A DNA stretch of 64,000 bases from Actinoplanes lutulentus (GTDB taxonomy: Bacteria > Actinomycetota > Actinomycetes > Mycobacteriales > Micromonosporaceae), in the NCBI RefSeq assembly GCF_003259845.1, contig NZ_QLMJ01000005.1, positions 1 through 64,000 of the forward strand. Reading direction: 5' to 3'. The notes beneath the pieces were generated by a model that had not been told where the DNA came from, made no database searches, and worked only from the letters and a program-made list of their open reading frames with translations. Shown here one piece after another: positions 1-9,079 of the stretch (position 1 is the first letter of the stretch; each line of letters opens with the position of its first letter). Both the position numbers and the translations under genes were made by a program.

Positions 1-115
1 GCGTGGCGTGAGGGGACGGTGCGGCGTGGCGTGAGGGGACGGTGCGGCGTGGCGTGAGGGGACGGTGCGGCGTGGCGTGAGGGGACGGTGCGGCGTGGCG
101 TGAGGGGACGGTGCG
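1..115. repeat. Tandem array of five 23-bp repeats, cut by the window edge
   Basis: Five exact copies of a 23-bp unit (beginning gcgtggcgtgaggggacggt, then gcg) run from 1 to 115. A degraded copy follows into about 130. The array starts at the first base, so its true length is unknown. It lies upstream of the YdeI-like gene. I see no palindromic structure within a unit, so this looks like a simple minisatellite rather than a CRISPR or an origin. Confidence 0.9.
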
Positions 116-217
116 GCGCTGCGTGGATGGGGAGGTGCGGCGGGGGCGGGCCGGCGCGGCAGGGGAGGGCGGTGGAAGTGGGGGAGGGTGGGGGAGAAGC
201 GTCGTAGGGTGGCGGTT

Positions 218-667
218 ATGGAGTTTCGGGGGGAGTTGCGGGCTACGGGTGGGACCACCACCGGCTTTCAGGTGGCTGAGCTGGTTGTCGAGCAGCTTGG
301 CGGGGGCGGGCGGCCCAAGGTGGTCGTACGGGTGAACGGCTTCGAGTTTCGGTCGTCGATCGCTCGGATGGGCGGGGAGTACTGGCTCGGGGTCAGCTCG
401 GAGCGCCGGAAAGCGGCGGGGATCGAGGCTGGGCAGGTCTACGACGTCGAGGTGGAGCTGGACAGCACGCCGCGGACCGTCGAGGTGCCTGCGGATCTGG
501 AAGCCGCGCTCACCGGGGAGCCGCAGGTGAAGGCGTTCTGGGACAGCCTGTCGTTCAGCAATCAGCGGTGGCATGCCGAGCAGCTGACCTCGGCCAAGAC
601 CGACGAGACTCGGGCCCGGCGGCTGGCGAAATCGCTCGACCTTCTGCGGGCTAATAAAAGCCGGTAA
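218..667 (+). CDS. DUF1905/YdeI-like protein
   Basis: Small cytoplasmic protein of 149 residues from the ATG at 218. An in-frame GTG at 188 would add ten residues, but the family usually begins at MEFRGEL-type sequence. The N-terminal two thirds resemble DUF1905 (a small beta-barrel, here with GFEFRSSIARMGGEYWLGVS). The C-terminal third (KAFWDSLSFSNQRWHAEQL, then a Lys/Arg-rich helix) matches the YdeI/OmpD-associated tail, with the typical F..LS.S.Q R/H pattern. Relatives have been linked to bacteriocin resistance, but the biochemical role is not known. It stands alone, convergent with the next gene. Confidence 0.75.
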   Translation: MEFRGELRATGGTTTGFQVAELVVEQLGGGGRPKVVVRVNGFEFRSSIARMGGEYWLGVSSERRKAAGIEAGQVYDVEVELDSTPRTVEVPADLEAALTGEPQVKAFWDSLSFSNQRWHAEQLTSAKTDETRARRLAKSLDLLRANKSR

Positions 668-679
668 AGCTCGCTGATC

Positions 680-1852
680 TCACGCGGTCGGGCGGTACGC
701 CACCTCGGGGTCCAGCAGTGGCACCCAGGACGGGCGGTACGCCGGCAGTCTCGTGTCCATCTCCTCCTGCAAGTTGGTGCGCCACGGGCCGGAGACGCCG
801 TCGTGGTGCCACCAGCTGGGCCAGGAGTCGTACCGTCGCTCGATCTGGACGCCGGTCGCGCTGGTCTCCACCCGCAGGTACAGCCAGCGGCCGTAACGCG
901 GGTCGGACTCGGCTCGGCGCAGGGCGCGAATGAGCTCGGTGAGGCGGCGGAACGCGGCGTACCGCTCCTCGCCCGGGTGGTCGGCGGGCGGGCGGTCGCC
1001 GGGCTGGGAGCTGACGCTGGTGGCGTCGGCGTACGCGAGCAGGGTGCATCGGCCGTCGTCCTGCGGTGAGCGTTCCCGCAGCCAGCTGACCAGGGTGTCC
1101 AGCTCGTCGGTGGTCGGCGGTGCGGGGCGGCGCAGCTCGGTGGCGTCATGCATGGCGGCCCAGACGAGGCGGTCGTGTTCGCCCTGGCTGAGCTGGCGTA
1201 CCCGGCGCATCGCAGGACGCTTGCCCGCGGTGATCCGGGGCGCCCGGGTGCCGGGGATCAGCCCGGCCCGCGCCGCGACAGCGAGAGCCGCGTCGACATC
1301 AAGATCAAGACCATCGGGAAGCTGACTCAGCAGCGCCTCTAGACCACCCGCGGTGAGCTCCGCGCGTACCCCGGCGTTGAGCAACCGCTCTCCTGCCTCG
1401 CGCGTGCTTCCGGCGGTCATCGCGCTCAGCGCGATGATCGTGCTTTCCGCCGTGAGCAACGGCGCGAGCAGCTCGGTCATGCCGTCCTGGAGGCCGTCGC
1501 GGTAACGCACGCGGGACCAGCGGCCGTTCTCGTGCCAGATCACGAAGCCCAGCCGGTCGGATTCGGCGAGGGCGGACAGCTCGTCCCAGGGCAGCCAGTC
1601 GGGTGCGCCGGTGAGCAGGTCGATCGGGGGATCGGTGGTGGCGCTGTGCTCCCGGTGGTGACCGTAGAGAACAGCGCGTCTGCCGTCGAGCAGGGCGAAC
1701 CGGCCCCAGCCGCCGTCGTGGTCGTCGAACGCGGCGCCACGGTCGTCGATCGACCACACGGTGGCGTGCCCGATGGCGGTCAATGCGGCGCCCAGTGTCG
1801 CCCAGCGGGTCCAGAGCAGTCCGGGCGCGGGCAGGTCCACGTCGGTCAGCAT
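680..1852 (-). CDS. Hypothetical protein, 390 aa
   Basis: I do not recognise a family. The open frame continues upstream to about 2788, but the region beyond 1852 overlaps the PQ-loop gene on the other strand and is low-complexity, so I place the start at the ATG at 1852 (MLTDVDLPAP). The protein is soluble with no signal peptide. The N-terminus is Trp/Asp-rich (WSIDDRGAAFDDHDGGWGRF). The C-terminus has an aromatic segment (ERRYDSWPSWW) reminiscent of small immunity or SMI1/YezG-like proteins, but this is only a resemblance. It is convergent with the YdeI-like gene and divergent from the membrane protein at 2006. Confidence 0.6.
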   Translation of the reverse strand: MLTDVDLPAPGLLWTRWATLGAALTAIGHATVWSIDDRGAAFDDHDGGWGRFALLDGRRAVLYGHHREHSATTDPPIDLLTGAPDWLPWDELSALAESDRLGFVIWHENGRWSRVRYRDGLQDGMTELLAPLLTAESTIIALSAMTAGSTREAGERLLNAGVRAELTAGGLEALLSQLPDGLDLDVDAALAVAARAGLIPGTRAPRITAGKRPAMRRVRQLSQGEHDRLVWAAMHDATELRRPAPPTTDELDTLVSWLRERSPQDDGRCTLLAYADATSVSSQPGDRPPADHPGEERYAAFRRLTELIRALRRAESDPRYGRWLYLRVETSATGVQIERRYDSWPSWWHHDGVSGPWRTNLQEEMDTRLPAYRPSWVPLLDPEVAYRPTA

Positions 1853-2005
1853 CTGTCCACTGTGCCAAACGCAGGCGGGTGACCGGCACCCCAGGGGCCG
1901 GGTTGCGGCTTCGTTGCCGCGGGGTGCCATCCGGTTTCCAGGGGTCAGCGGGCCCGTGACCAGGTCGAAGGGACCAGTGCCACTGACCCCGACCGGAAAC
2001 GGAAC

Positions 2006-2704
2006 ATGCTTACCCACGTCTTCGGCATTCTCGGCGCCGCACTGTCCATGTCCATCGCCTGGCCTCAGGTGTACCGCTCCTGCGTGCGTCGCCGCACCAG
2101 CGGTCTCTCGGCCACGGCATGCATGCTGGGTGTCGCGATGCCGGCCGGGTGGGTGACGTACGGGTTGCTGATCAGTGACTCGTTCCAGGTGGTCACGAAC
2201 ACGGTCAGCTCGTCGACCGGTCTGGCGATCCTGGTCGCGCTGCTGGTCACCCAGCCGCACCTGCGTTCCGGCCGGGCGCTGCTGACCAGCGCCGGGATGG
2301 CCGGTGGGGTGCTGCTGGCGGTCGTCGCCATCGCCGCGCTCGCCGCCCTGCCGCAGGTCAGTGGTCCGGCCGCGGCCGCGATGCTCGGCACGGTCCTCGC
2401 GTCGGTCTCGTTCGTGTCCGCGATTCCGCAGCCGCTCGCCCTGCTGCGCGACCGCACTCAGGACCTTTCCGGCATCTCGCCGCTGCGCTGGCGCCTGGCC
2501 GCGGGTGCTTGCGCATCGTGGCTGGCGTACGGCCTCGGCGCCGGTCAGCCGGCCGTCTGGGCGTCCGCTCTCGTGGGCCTGACCAGCGCGTTGGTCGTCA
2601 ATGGCGTGCTGATCGCCCGCCGCCCGCGCCGCCTCAAAGCCTCCGCGACCGTGTGCTGGCGCCACGACGTGGTCACCCGCAGCCTGGCTACCGCAGGAAT
2701 CTGA
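2006..2704 (+). CDS. PQ-loop (SemiSWEET-like) membrane protein
   Basis: 232-residue integral membrane protein with about six or seven hydrophobic segments. Two PQ-loop signatures are visible: AWPQVYRSC near residue 20 and AIPQPLALLRDRT near residue 145. Each is followed by the usual S/T-G-(L/I)-S motif (TSGLSA and LSGIS), so the protein is two PQ-loop modules in tandem. PQ-loop proteins include SWEET/SemiSWEET sugar carriers and amino-acid or cysteine transporters. The substrate cannot be read from the sequence. It is apparently monocistronic. Confidence 0.8.
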   Translation: MLTHVFGILGAALSMSIAWPQVYRSCVRRRTSGLSATACMLGVAMPAGWVTYGLLISDSFQVVTNTVSSSTGLAILVALLVTQPHLRSGRALLTSAGMAGGVLLAVVAIAALAALPQVSGPAAAAMLGTVLASVSFVSAIPQPLALLRDRTQDLSGISPLRWRLAAGACASWLAYGLGAGQPAVWASALVGLTSALVVNGVLIARRPRRLKASATVCWRHDVVTRSLATAGI

Positions 2705-2782
2705 GAAGCCCTCGATAGAGGGACTTGCAAGCGTGCATGGCTCCCCTACGATGCCGTGCGTCATCAAGACAGGGGGCAATGC

Positions 2783-4531
2783 ATGCACATTTCACGATCG
2801 CGCTTTCTGGTCGCGGGCGTCGCCGGCTTGGCCGGCATCGCTCTGGCGCTGAGCGCGTCCGTTCCCGCCCAGGCGTTCACGCCGACAGCAGAGGCCGCGA
2901 AATCGGCCACCACCAGCAAGGCGGAGCGTAAGCGGCTGGACAAGCTGAAGACGCCGAAGCTGGGCTGGTACAAGTGTTACGGCACCGCCGAGTGCGCCAC
3001 CGTGAAGGTGCCGCTCGACTACGACAAGCCGAAGGGCGCCAAGACCGAGATCGCGGTCCTGCGCATCAAGGCGAAGAACCAGAAGAAAAAGATCGGTAGC
3101 CTTTTCCTGAACCCCGGTGGCCCGGGCGGCTCGTCCACCGAGTTCGCGCTCTTCGCCCCGAGCTTCCTGAGCGACTCGCTCCTTGAGCGGTTCGACATCG
3201 TCGGCGTGGACCCGCGCGGCATCGGCGCGAGCGCCAACATCAAGTGCTTCAAGTCGGTCAAGGAACAGACCGCTGTCCTGAACGGCATGAACGTCGCCTT
3301 CCCCCTCGGCAAGAAGGAGGAGGCGAAGTACATCAAGTCCGCCAAGGCGTTCGGCAAGGGCTGTTCGACCACCGGCAAGTCCATCGCGGGTGCGATGTCG
3401 ACGGCCGAGGTCGCCCGGGACATGGAGCTGATGCGTCGCGCCGTCGGCGACAAGAAGCTGACCTACCTGGGCTTCAGCTACGGCACCGCGCTGGGCCAGT
3501 ACTACGCGAACATGTTCCCGGACCGGTTCCGCGCGATCGCGGTCGACGGCAACATCGACCCGCGGCAGTGGGTGGGCGCCGGCAAGAGCGGCAACCAGAT
3601 CCTGGACGCGCGGATGAAGTCCGCCGACGGGGCGTACAAGGCGCTCAAGGAGATCCTGAAGCGCTGTGACAAGGCGGGCGAGCAGTACTGCCCGTACGCG
3701 GCAGGCGACCCGCTCAAGAACTTCACCGCTCTCGCCAAGAAGCTGCGGGCCAAGCCGCTGGTGATCGAGGACGATTTCGGCAGCTACAAGATCACGTACG
3801 CCGACTTCGTCGGGGCGCTCCTCGGATCGCTCTACTCGACGTACGCCGGTGAAGAGGTCGCCTCGATCATCGCCATGGTCGGCCAGGCGGCGAACGGTGG
3901 GGCGGCCGCGAAGGCCGGCCTGCTCGAGCGGATCAAAGCCGCCCGGTCGATCGGGTACGACTTCCCGTACGACAACAGCTTCGAGGCACAGAGCGCTGTC
4001 ATCTGCACCGATGGCAAGCACCCGAAGTACGCCAGTTCGTGGCCGGCGTCGACGGCGCTGCGTGACGTCAAGGCGCCGTACTTCGGGCGGGCCTGGGGCT
4101 GGCTGACCGTCCAGTGCGCGACAAACACCTGGAAGGTGAAGGACGAGGACGCGTACCGGGGTCCGTTCAACAAGCGGACCGCCAAGCCGGTGCTGGTCGT
4201 CGGCAACTACTGGGACCCGGCGACGAATTACGCCGCCTCGGTCTCGTCGAGCAAGCTCCTGCCGAACTCGCGGCTGCTGACCAGCGACAACTGGGGTCAC
4301 ACCGCGTACGGCACGGGAGTCTGCGCGACCGACGCGATCGACCGTTACCTGCTGACCGGCAAGGTGCCGGCCAAGGGCAAGGTCTGCCGCGCCGCGCACC
4401 AGCCGTTCACCGAGAAGATCCCGGCGGACGACGGCGACAAGCTGTCGACCAAGGCCGTGAAGCCCGGTAAGCAGCTGCCGCCGGTCGTCGCGCCGAAGCC
4501 GGTCTCGATCCTGACCGGCGGGATTCTTTAG
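2783..4531 (+). CDS. Secreted tripeptidyl aminopeptidase-like alpha/beta hydrolase
   Basis: 582-residue exported serine hydrolase of the TAP/SlpD/SlpE family of actinomycete proline-type peptidases. The start at 2783 is supported by an AGGGGGC ribosome site at 2771-2777. The N-terminus is a typical Sec signal (MHISRSRF, hydrophobic core, then VPAQAF). The oxyanion-loop motif NPGGPGGSS follows near residue 115. The nucleophile elbow GFSYGT gives Ser232. The C-terminal TAP-like domain carries Asp478 (YWDPATN) and His506 (WGHTAYG), so the triad is complete. It probably releases N-terminal di- or tripeptides outside the cell. It stands alone and converges on the next operon with three bases between stops. 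Confidence 0.9.
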   Translation: MHISRSRFLVAGVAGLAGIALALSASVPAQAFTPTAEAAKSATTSKAERKRLDKLKTPKLGWYKCYGTAECATVKVPLDYDKPKGAKTEIAVLRIKAKNQKKKIGSLFLNPGGPGGSSTEFALFAPSFLSDSLLERFDIVGVDPRGIGASANIKCFKSVKEQTAVLNGMNVAFPLGKKEEAKYIKSAKAFGKGCSTTGKSIAGAMSTAEVARDMELMRRAVGDKKLTYLGFSYGTALGQYYANMFPDRFRAIAVDGNIDPRQWVGAGKSGNQILDARMKSADGAYKALKEILKRCDKAGEQYCPYAAGDPLKNFTALAKKLRAKPLVIEDDFGSYKITYADFVGALLGSLYSTYAGEEVASIIAMVGQAANGGAAAKAGLLERIKAARSIGYDFPYDNSFEAQSAVICTDGKHPKYASSWPASTALRDVKAPYFGRAWGWLTVQCATNTWKVKDEDAYRGPFNKRTAKPVLVVGNYWDPATNYAASVSSSKLLPNSRLLTSDNWGHTAYGTGVCATDAIDRYLLTGKVPAKGKVCRAAHQPFTEKIPADDGDKLSTKAVKPGKQLPPVVAPKPVSILTGGIL

Positions 4532-4534
4532 GAC

Positions 4535-5251
4535 CTAGGAACGCCAGACCGCCAGGGTGGTCGAGCCGAGCCGTGCGCCCGGCCCGGCCACCAGGGCGTC
4601 GATCGGGATGTCAGCGCCGAAGAACGGCTTGCCGTCCGAGGTGACACGCTGACCCGGCTCGGCCAGCCGGCGGCCGATCTCGTCGAGGGCGAGCACCTCC
4701 GGCCCGGCCACCTCGACCGTGCCGTTGACGGGCTCTGACTCCGCCGTCTCCGCCAGCAGAACCACCAGGTCGGCCAGCGCGATCGGCTGGACCTTCACCG
4801 GTGCCAGCCGGATTTCGTCGCCGTCGGTGTTCGCACCGAGGATCGCGCCGAGGAACTCGAAGAACTGGGTGGCCCGCACGATCGTGTAGTCCACGCCGCC
4901 GCTTCTCACGGCCGCCTCCTGGGTCAGTTTCGCCCGGTAGTAGGCGAGGTCGCTCGCGGGCTCGAGTCCGACGATCGACAGGACCACGTGATGGCGTACC
5001 CCTGCTTTGTTCTCCGCGGCGGTGAGGTTCTCCGTCGCGGTACGGAAGAAGTCGTCCTGGTTCTCCGGAGGCGCGTTGGTGACGTCGACCACAACGTCCG
5101 CGCCCTCCAGCACCTCGGCCAGGCCCTCGCCGGTGATCAGGTCCACCCCGGTCGACCGAGAAGCCGCAATCGCCTCATGGCCGCGCGTGCGTAACGCCTC
5201 GACCAGCAGTGTTCCGGTCTGTCCGGTGCCGCCTGCCACTACAACTCTCAT
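4535..5251 (-). CDS. NmrA-like NAD(P)-binding reductase/epimerase
   Basis: 238-residue atypical short-chain dehydrogenase (NmrA/NAD(P)-binding family). The Rossmann glycine motif is at the N-terminus (VVVAGGTGQTG). A YYRAK segment near residue 105 occupies the YxxxK position, and the VRATQFFEF region typical of NmrA-like proteins follows. ATG at 5251 is preferred; a GTG sits one codon earlier. A GAAGGGGA ribosome site lies upstream. Its start overlaps the stop of the gene before it, so it is translated as the last gene of a three-gene minus-strand operon. Substrate unknown. Confidence 0.8.
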   Translation of the reverse strand: MRVVVAGGTGQTGTLLVEALRTRGHEAIAASRSTGVDLITGEGLAEVLEGADVVVDVTNAPPENQDDFFRTATENLTAAENKAGVRHHVVLSIVGLEPASDLAYYRAKLTQEAAVRSGGVDYTIVRATQFFEFLGAILGANTDGDEIRLAPVKVQPIALADLVVLLAETAESEPVNGTVEVAGPEVLALDEIGRRLAEPGQRVTSDGKPFFGADIPIDALVAGPGARLGSTTLAVWRS

Positions 5252-5691
5252 CACGGTTCCCCTTCAGAAGTGGTGAAGAGGGGACGAGATGGGGCCTGCG
5301 GATGTGACACCTCCTGCGCGGCGGCCAGCCAGTCCAGCGCGTATTCCAGATCGGTCGCGGCGGCCCGCCGTTTGTAGGATCGGTCGGCCCGGGCCGCCGC
5401 CGCGCACGCCTCGATCCGCCGCCGCAGGTCGGCATAGAAGTAGGGGTCGTCGACATCCGCGACCCGCCTCCGGGAAAAAAGAGAAAAACCCGAAAAACGC
5501 CTATATCGCCTTACCGCCCGCCGGACCTCGTCGCGGGCCTGGCCGAGCCGCGCGAAACCCACCCGATCCGGCCGGTCCGCGGCCCAGTCCCGGCTCTGCG
5601 CGTCGACGACCGCGGCGGTGAGCTCCCGTTCGATCCGGGCCAGGCGCGGCGCCACCCGCCCGGAGAACAGGTCGTCCCGGCGGGCGATCAT
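5251..5691 (-). CDS. Hypothetical protein, 146 aa
   Basis: Not recognised. A basic, Arg-rich, mainly helical soluble protein (ARDEVRRAVRRYRRF near residue 55, then DVDDPYFYADLRRRIEACAA). It overlaps the preceding gene by four bases (5688-5691, ATGA) and the following reductase at its stop, so it is translationally coupled to both. There is no signal peptide or membrane segment. It is probably real because of the coupling and sustained GC-biased codon use. Confidence 0.65.
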   Translation of the reverse strand: MIARRDDLFSGRVAPRLARIERELTAAVVDAQSRDWAADRPDRVGFARLGQARDEVRRAVRRYRRFSGFSLFSRRRVADVDDPYFYADLRRRIEACAAAARADRSYKRRAAATDLEYALDWLAAAQEVSHPQAPSRPLFTTSEGEP

Positions 5692-6200
5692 CCTTTCGCC
5701 AGATCGTCGAGGTACCGCTCCATGCAGTCGACGGCCTGGCAGAGCAGCAGATCAGCCTCGGCCAGCCGCCGCGTCACCGGATCGGCCAGCGCCGCGCGCC
5801 GCAGCTCCGGTGCGCTCCACCGGCCGGATCCGACGTGCCGCAGCGTTGCCGACACGAGCCGGACCCGGGCGTGCAGCAGGGTCTCCGGCACGATGACCAA
5901 TCCCGGTCGGCGCGGGGTGTGCCCGGGCACACCGGGCGTCGGGTGACGGGCGAGCCGCCGCCGGCCCAGAGCCATCCGCACCCGCCGACCGGCGAGCATG
6001 GAAATCCCGGCCAGCATGGTCACCCCGGCCAGTGGCACCCCGGCGGCCTCGACCAGCACCGCGTCGATCGCGGCCAGCCGTGCGCACGCCGAACGGATCC
6101 AGAACTGGCCCATCTCACTGGCGGTGCTCACGTCGGCGAGACCGTGCGCCACGAGCGCACGCACCGCGTTCAACTCGGCGTACAGCGCAGGCCCGGCCAT
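5688..6200 (-). CDS. Hypothetical protein, 170 aa
   Basis: Not recognised. Helical protein with one weakly hydrophobic stretch in the middle (GVPLAGVTMLAGISMLAG, about residues 54-71), which may be a membrane contact. A Cys and acidic C-terminus (LLLCQAVDCMERYLDDLAKG) ends the chain. It is the first gene of the coupled trio with 5251-5691 and the NmrA-like reductase. It starts 55 bp downstream of cobK on the same strand, so read-through from the cobalamin genes is possible. Confidence 0.65.
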   Translation of the reverse strand: MAGPALYAELNAVRALVAHGLADVSTASEMGQFWIRSACARLAAIDAVLVEAAGVPLAGVTMLAGISMLAGRRVRMALGRRRLARHPTPGVPGHTPRRPGLVIVPETLLHARVRLVSATLRHVGSGRWSAPELRRAALADPVTRRLAEADLLLCQAVDCMERYLDDLAKG

Positions 6201-6255
6201 CTTTCGAGCCTCGCATCGACGCCGACCGAGGGGAGCCCCTCGAAGGTGTCGTATT

Positions 6256-6987
6256 TCAGCGCCGCGCCAAATCGGACAACCAGCCGGCCGCTTCCTCCGG
6301 CGTCGCGACCACCGGACCCGGTGGCAGCGACGGACGATCCACCATCACCACCGGAACCCCCGCCGACCGCGCCGCCACCAGCTTGGCGTCCGAGCCGCCG
6401 CTGTCCTTCGTGACCAGCACATCGATCCGATGCTCCGCGAGCAGCCGCCGCTCACCATCCACAGTGAACGGCCCGCGATCCAGCAACACCTCCAGCCGGC
6501 GCGGCACGTCACCCTCCGGCGCCTCCACCGACCGCGCCAGGAACCAGCATTCGTCAAGCCCGGCAAAGGCCGCGATTCCCTGCCGCCCGGTGGTCAGAAA
6601 AACCCGCCGCCCCAGCCGCGGAATCACCCTCGCGGCCGCGTCCAGCGACGCGACGCGGTGCCACTCATCGCCCGGCGACGCGCTCCACCCTTCCCGTCGC
6701 ACGATCAGATGCGGTACGCCCAACGCCCCGCAAGCCGCCACGCCATGCTCGCTCATCGTGGCGGCGAAGGGATGCGTGGCATCGACAAGCACGTCGATCC
6801 GCTCGTCCCGCAGATAGGTGACCAGCCCGTCCACCCCGCCGAACCCGCCGATCCGCACCCGGCCGGCCGGCAGCAGTGGTTCCCGGGTGCGCCCGGCCAG
6901 CGAGCTGACCACGTCGTACCCCGCCGGGACGAGCAGCCCGGCGAGCCGGCGGGCGTCGGACGTGCCGCCGAGAATCAGGATCGGCAT
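6256..6987 (-). CDS. cobK: Precorrin-6A reductase CobK
   Basis: 243-residue CobK/CbiJ, which reduces precorrin-6A to dihydro-precorrin-6 with NADPH in the aerobic cobalamin pathway. The N-terminus ILILGGTSDARRLA is the nucleotide-binding loop. The family motif DATHPFA follows near residue 77, and TTGRQG and VTKDSGG come later. The ATG at 6987 overlaps the 3' end of cobM by 13 bases. A longer frame continues upstream but only through cobM sequence. It is the last of the three cob genes here. Confidence 0.92.
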   Translation of the reverse strand: MPILILGGTSDARRLAGLLVPAGYDVVSSLAGRTREPLLPAGRVRIGGFGGVDGLVTYLRDERIDVLVDATHPFAATMSEHGVAACGALGVPHLIVRREGWSASPGDEWHRVASLDAAARVIPRLGRRVFLTTGRQGIAAFAGLDECWFLARSVEAPEGDVPRRLEVLLDRGPFTVDGERRLLAEHRIDVLVTKDSGGSDAKLVAARSAGVPVVMVDRPSLPPGPVVATPEEAAGWLSDLARR

Positions 6988-7718
6988 CGGTCGGTCGAGT
7001 AGAGGTGGCTGTCCGGGAACTGGCCCGCCGTCAGCGCCGCGCCGACCACGATCACCGCGGTCCGTTTGATGCCGGCGGCCTTCACCCGGTCCGCGATGTC
7101 GGCGAGGGTGCCGCGCACGATCAGCTCGTCCGGCCGGCTGGCCCGCGCCACCACGGCGACCGGGCAGTCCGCGCCGTAGTTGCCGACCAGCTCGGCCACC
7201 ACCGCGTCGATCCGTTGCACGGCCAGGTGCAGCACCATGGTGGCCCGGCTCGCGCCGAGCGTCGCCAGGTCCTCGCCGGGCGGCATCGCGGTGGCCCGTT
7301 CCGCGGTACGCGTCAGGATCACCGTCTGCGCCACCCCGGGAACCGTGAACTCCCGCCCGAGTGAGGCCGCGGCCGCTGCGAAGGCCGGCACACCGGGCGT
7401 CACGTCGTACGGCACACCGGCCGCGTCGAGCCGCCGCATCTGCTCGGCGACCGCGCTGAACACCGACGGGTCCCCGGAGTGCAGGCGTGCCACGTCGTGC
7501 CCGGCCTCGTGTGCCGCGACCATCTCCGCCACGATCTCGTCGAGGTTCAGGTTGGCCGTGTCGATGAGCCGGGCGTCCGGCGGGCACGCCTCCAGCAGTT
7601 CGGCCGGGACCAGGCTGCCCGCGTACAGGCAGACCGGCGCCGACGAGATCAGCCGATGCCCGCGCAGCGTGATCAGGTCGGCCGCGCCGGGGCCGGCGCC
7701 GATGAAATGAACGGTCAT
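6975..7718 (-). CDS. cobM: Precorrin-4 C11-methyltransferase CobM
   Basis: 247-residue SAM-dependent tetrapyrrole methylase that methylates C11 of precorrin-4. The N-terminal loop HFIGAGPGAADLIT is the classic first signature of the family, and the SGDPSVF motif near residue 81 is the second. Length is normal for CobM. It overlaps cobL by four bases (7715-7718) and cobK by 13, so the three enzymes are made from one coupled message. Confidence 0.93.
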   Translation of the reverse strand: MTVHFIGAGPGAADLITLRGHRLISSAPVCLYAGSLVPAELLEACPPDARLIDTANLNLDEIVAEMVAAHEAGHDVARLHSGDPSVFSAVAEQMRRLDAAGVPYDVTPGVPAFAAAAASLGREFTVPGVAQTVILTRTAERATAMPPGEDLATLGASRATMVLHLAVQRIDAVVAELVGNYGADCPVAVVARASRPDELIVRGTLADIADRVKAAGIKRTAVIVVGAALTAGQFPDSHLYSTDRCRS

Positions 7719-8923
7719 GACGGGACCACCGACCAGATCGTGACGGGCATGAACGAACGCCAGCCGGTGAATCCACCCACCGGCGATCCGCGCTGCACGG
7801 TGAGCCGGGTCAGCTCACCGCCGTACTTCGCGTACCCGGCGGCGAGCACCGCCTCGGACTCGACGGTGACCGCGTTCGCGACGAGCCGGCCACCGGGGCG
7901 CAGCGCCGCGAGGCAGCGGTCGAGGACTCCGTCGCGGGTCAAGCCGCCTCCAATGAAGATCGTGTCGGGCGCTTCGAGCCCGTCCAGGGCCTCGGGCGCA
8001 CGGCCTTCAACAACCCGCAGCCCGGGTACGCCCAGCGAGGCCGCGTTCGCCGTGATCGTGGCGACCCGGTCGGTGGACGACTCGATGGCGATCGCCCGGC
8101 AGGCCGGATGACTGCGCATCCACTCGATGCCGATGCTGCCGGAGCCCGCGCCGACGTCCCAGAGCAGCTGGCCCGGGGCGGGGGAGAGCAGGGCCAGGGT
8201 CACCGCTCGCGTCTCCCGCTTGGTCAGCTGGCCGTCTCCGGCGTACCCAAGATCTTCGAGGCCGGGGACGCACGAAGCCGGCGGGCCGCCGCCGAGCTCG
8301 AGCGCGATGACATTGAGTGGGTCGCCCGGCGGGACCATCCACGTGCCGGCCGTGCCGGCGACCACGCGCTCGCCGGGACCGCCGAGCTGTTCCAGAACGG
8401 TCATCGAGGCCGCGCCGAAGCCGCGCTCGTCGAGCAGTCCGGCGACCTCGGCGGGCGTCTGCGCGCCGGCCGAGAGGACCAGGATCCGGCGGCCCGGATT
8501 GAGCCATCGGTGCAGCGTGGCGGCGGGCGCGGTGACCAAGCTCACGACGTCGGCGGAGGTCAGGTCCCAGCCCAGGCGGGCCGCCGCGAGGGAGACCGAG
8601 GAGGGGTGCGGGAGTACTCGGATCCGGTCAGCGCCGATCAGGCGGGCCAGGGTGGCGCCGATCCCGTGGAACATCGGGTCGCCGCTGGCGAGCACACAGA
8701 CCGACCGTCCACGTTCGGCTTCGAGGAGCCCGGGCAGGGCCGGGACCAGCGGCGACGGCCACTTCTCGCGGCGACCCGGCACCGATGCGGGCAGCAGGCC
8801 GAGCTGGCGGGCGCTTCCGAAGATCACGTCAGCCTCGGTGATGGCGCGCTGAGTCGTACCGGAAAGGTCCGGCCACCCGCCGGCGCCGACGCCGGCAACC
8901 GTGACCACGTCCGGGTTGCTCAT
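7715..8923 (-). CDS. cobL: Precorrin-6Y C5,15-methyltransferase (decarboxylating) CobL
   Basis: 402-residue fusion of CbiE-like (residues about 1-205) and CbiT-like (about 215-395) domains. It adds methyls at C5 and C15 and removes the C12 acetate carboxyl. The CbiE half shows VAGVGAGGWPDL and ASGDPMFHGIG. The CbiT half shows the Rossmann SAM loop WDVGAGSGSIGIEWMR and FIGGGLT. It is the first gene of the cobL-cobM-cobK operon. I looked in the 156 bp upstream for a cobalamin riboswitch and saw no convincing B12 box. Confidence 0.93.
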   Translation of the reverse strand: MSNPDVVTVAGVGAGGWPDLSGTTQRAITEADVIFGSARQLGLLPASVPGRREKWPSPLVPALPGLLEAERGRSVCVLASGDPMFHGIGATLARLIGADRIRVLPHPSSVSLAAARLGWDLTSADVVSLVTAPAATLHRWLNPGRRILVLSAGAQTPAEVAGLLDERGFGAASMTVLEQLGGPGERVVAGTAGTWMVPPGDPLNVIALELGGGPPASCVPGLEDLGYAGDGQLTKRETRAVTLALLSPAPGQLLWDVGAGSGSIGIEWMRSHPACRAIAIESSTDRVATITANAASLGVPGLRVVEGRAPEALDGLEAPDTIFIGGGLTRDGVLDRCLAALRPGGRLVANAVTVESEAVLAAGYAKYGGELTRLTVQRGSPVGGFTGWRSFMPVTIWSVVPS

Positions 8924-9079
8924 TCCGGCAACCTATCCCGATCCCGCAGAGCGGAATTTTCCGGATGGTCATTGAGCCAACCGGCAGTCATGCGCGTACC
9001 CATTCCTGACGGCCCTCGGGTTGTCACGTCTGGCCGCAGGGGTGGCAGACGCCGTGAGACGACTGCTGAGCGGGTGAGG

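Noticed and set aside
1..115. CRISPR array
   Set aside because: The 23-bp units abut with no spacers, and there are no cas genes.
1853..2788. Extension of the 390-aa hypothetical gene upstream
   Set aside because: The extra frame is antisense to the PQ-loop gene. The start at 1852 leaves a normal intergenic gap.
8924..9079. Possible cobalamin riboswitch before cobL
   Set aside because: I could not find a B12-box-like core or the expected paired arms in the 156-bp gap.
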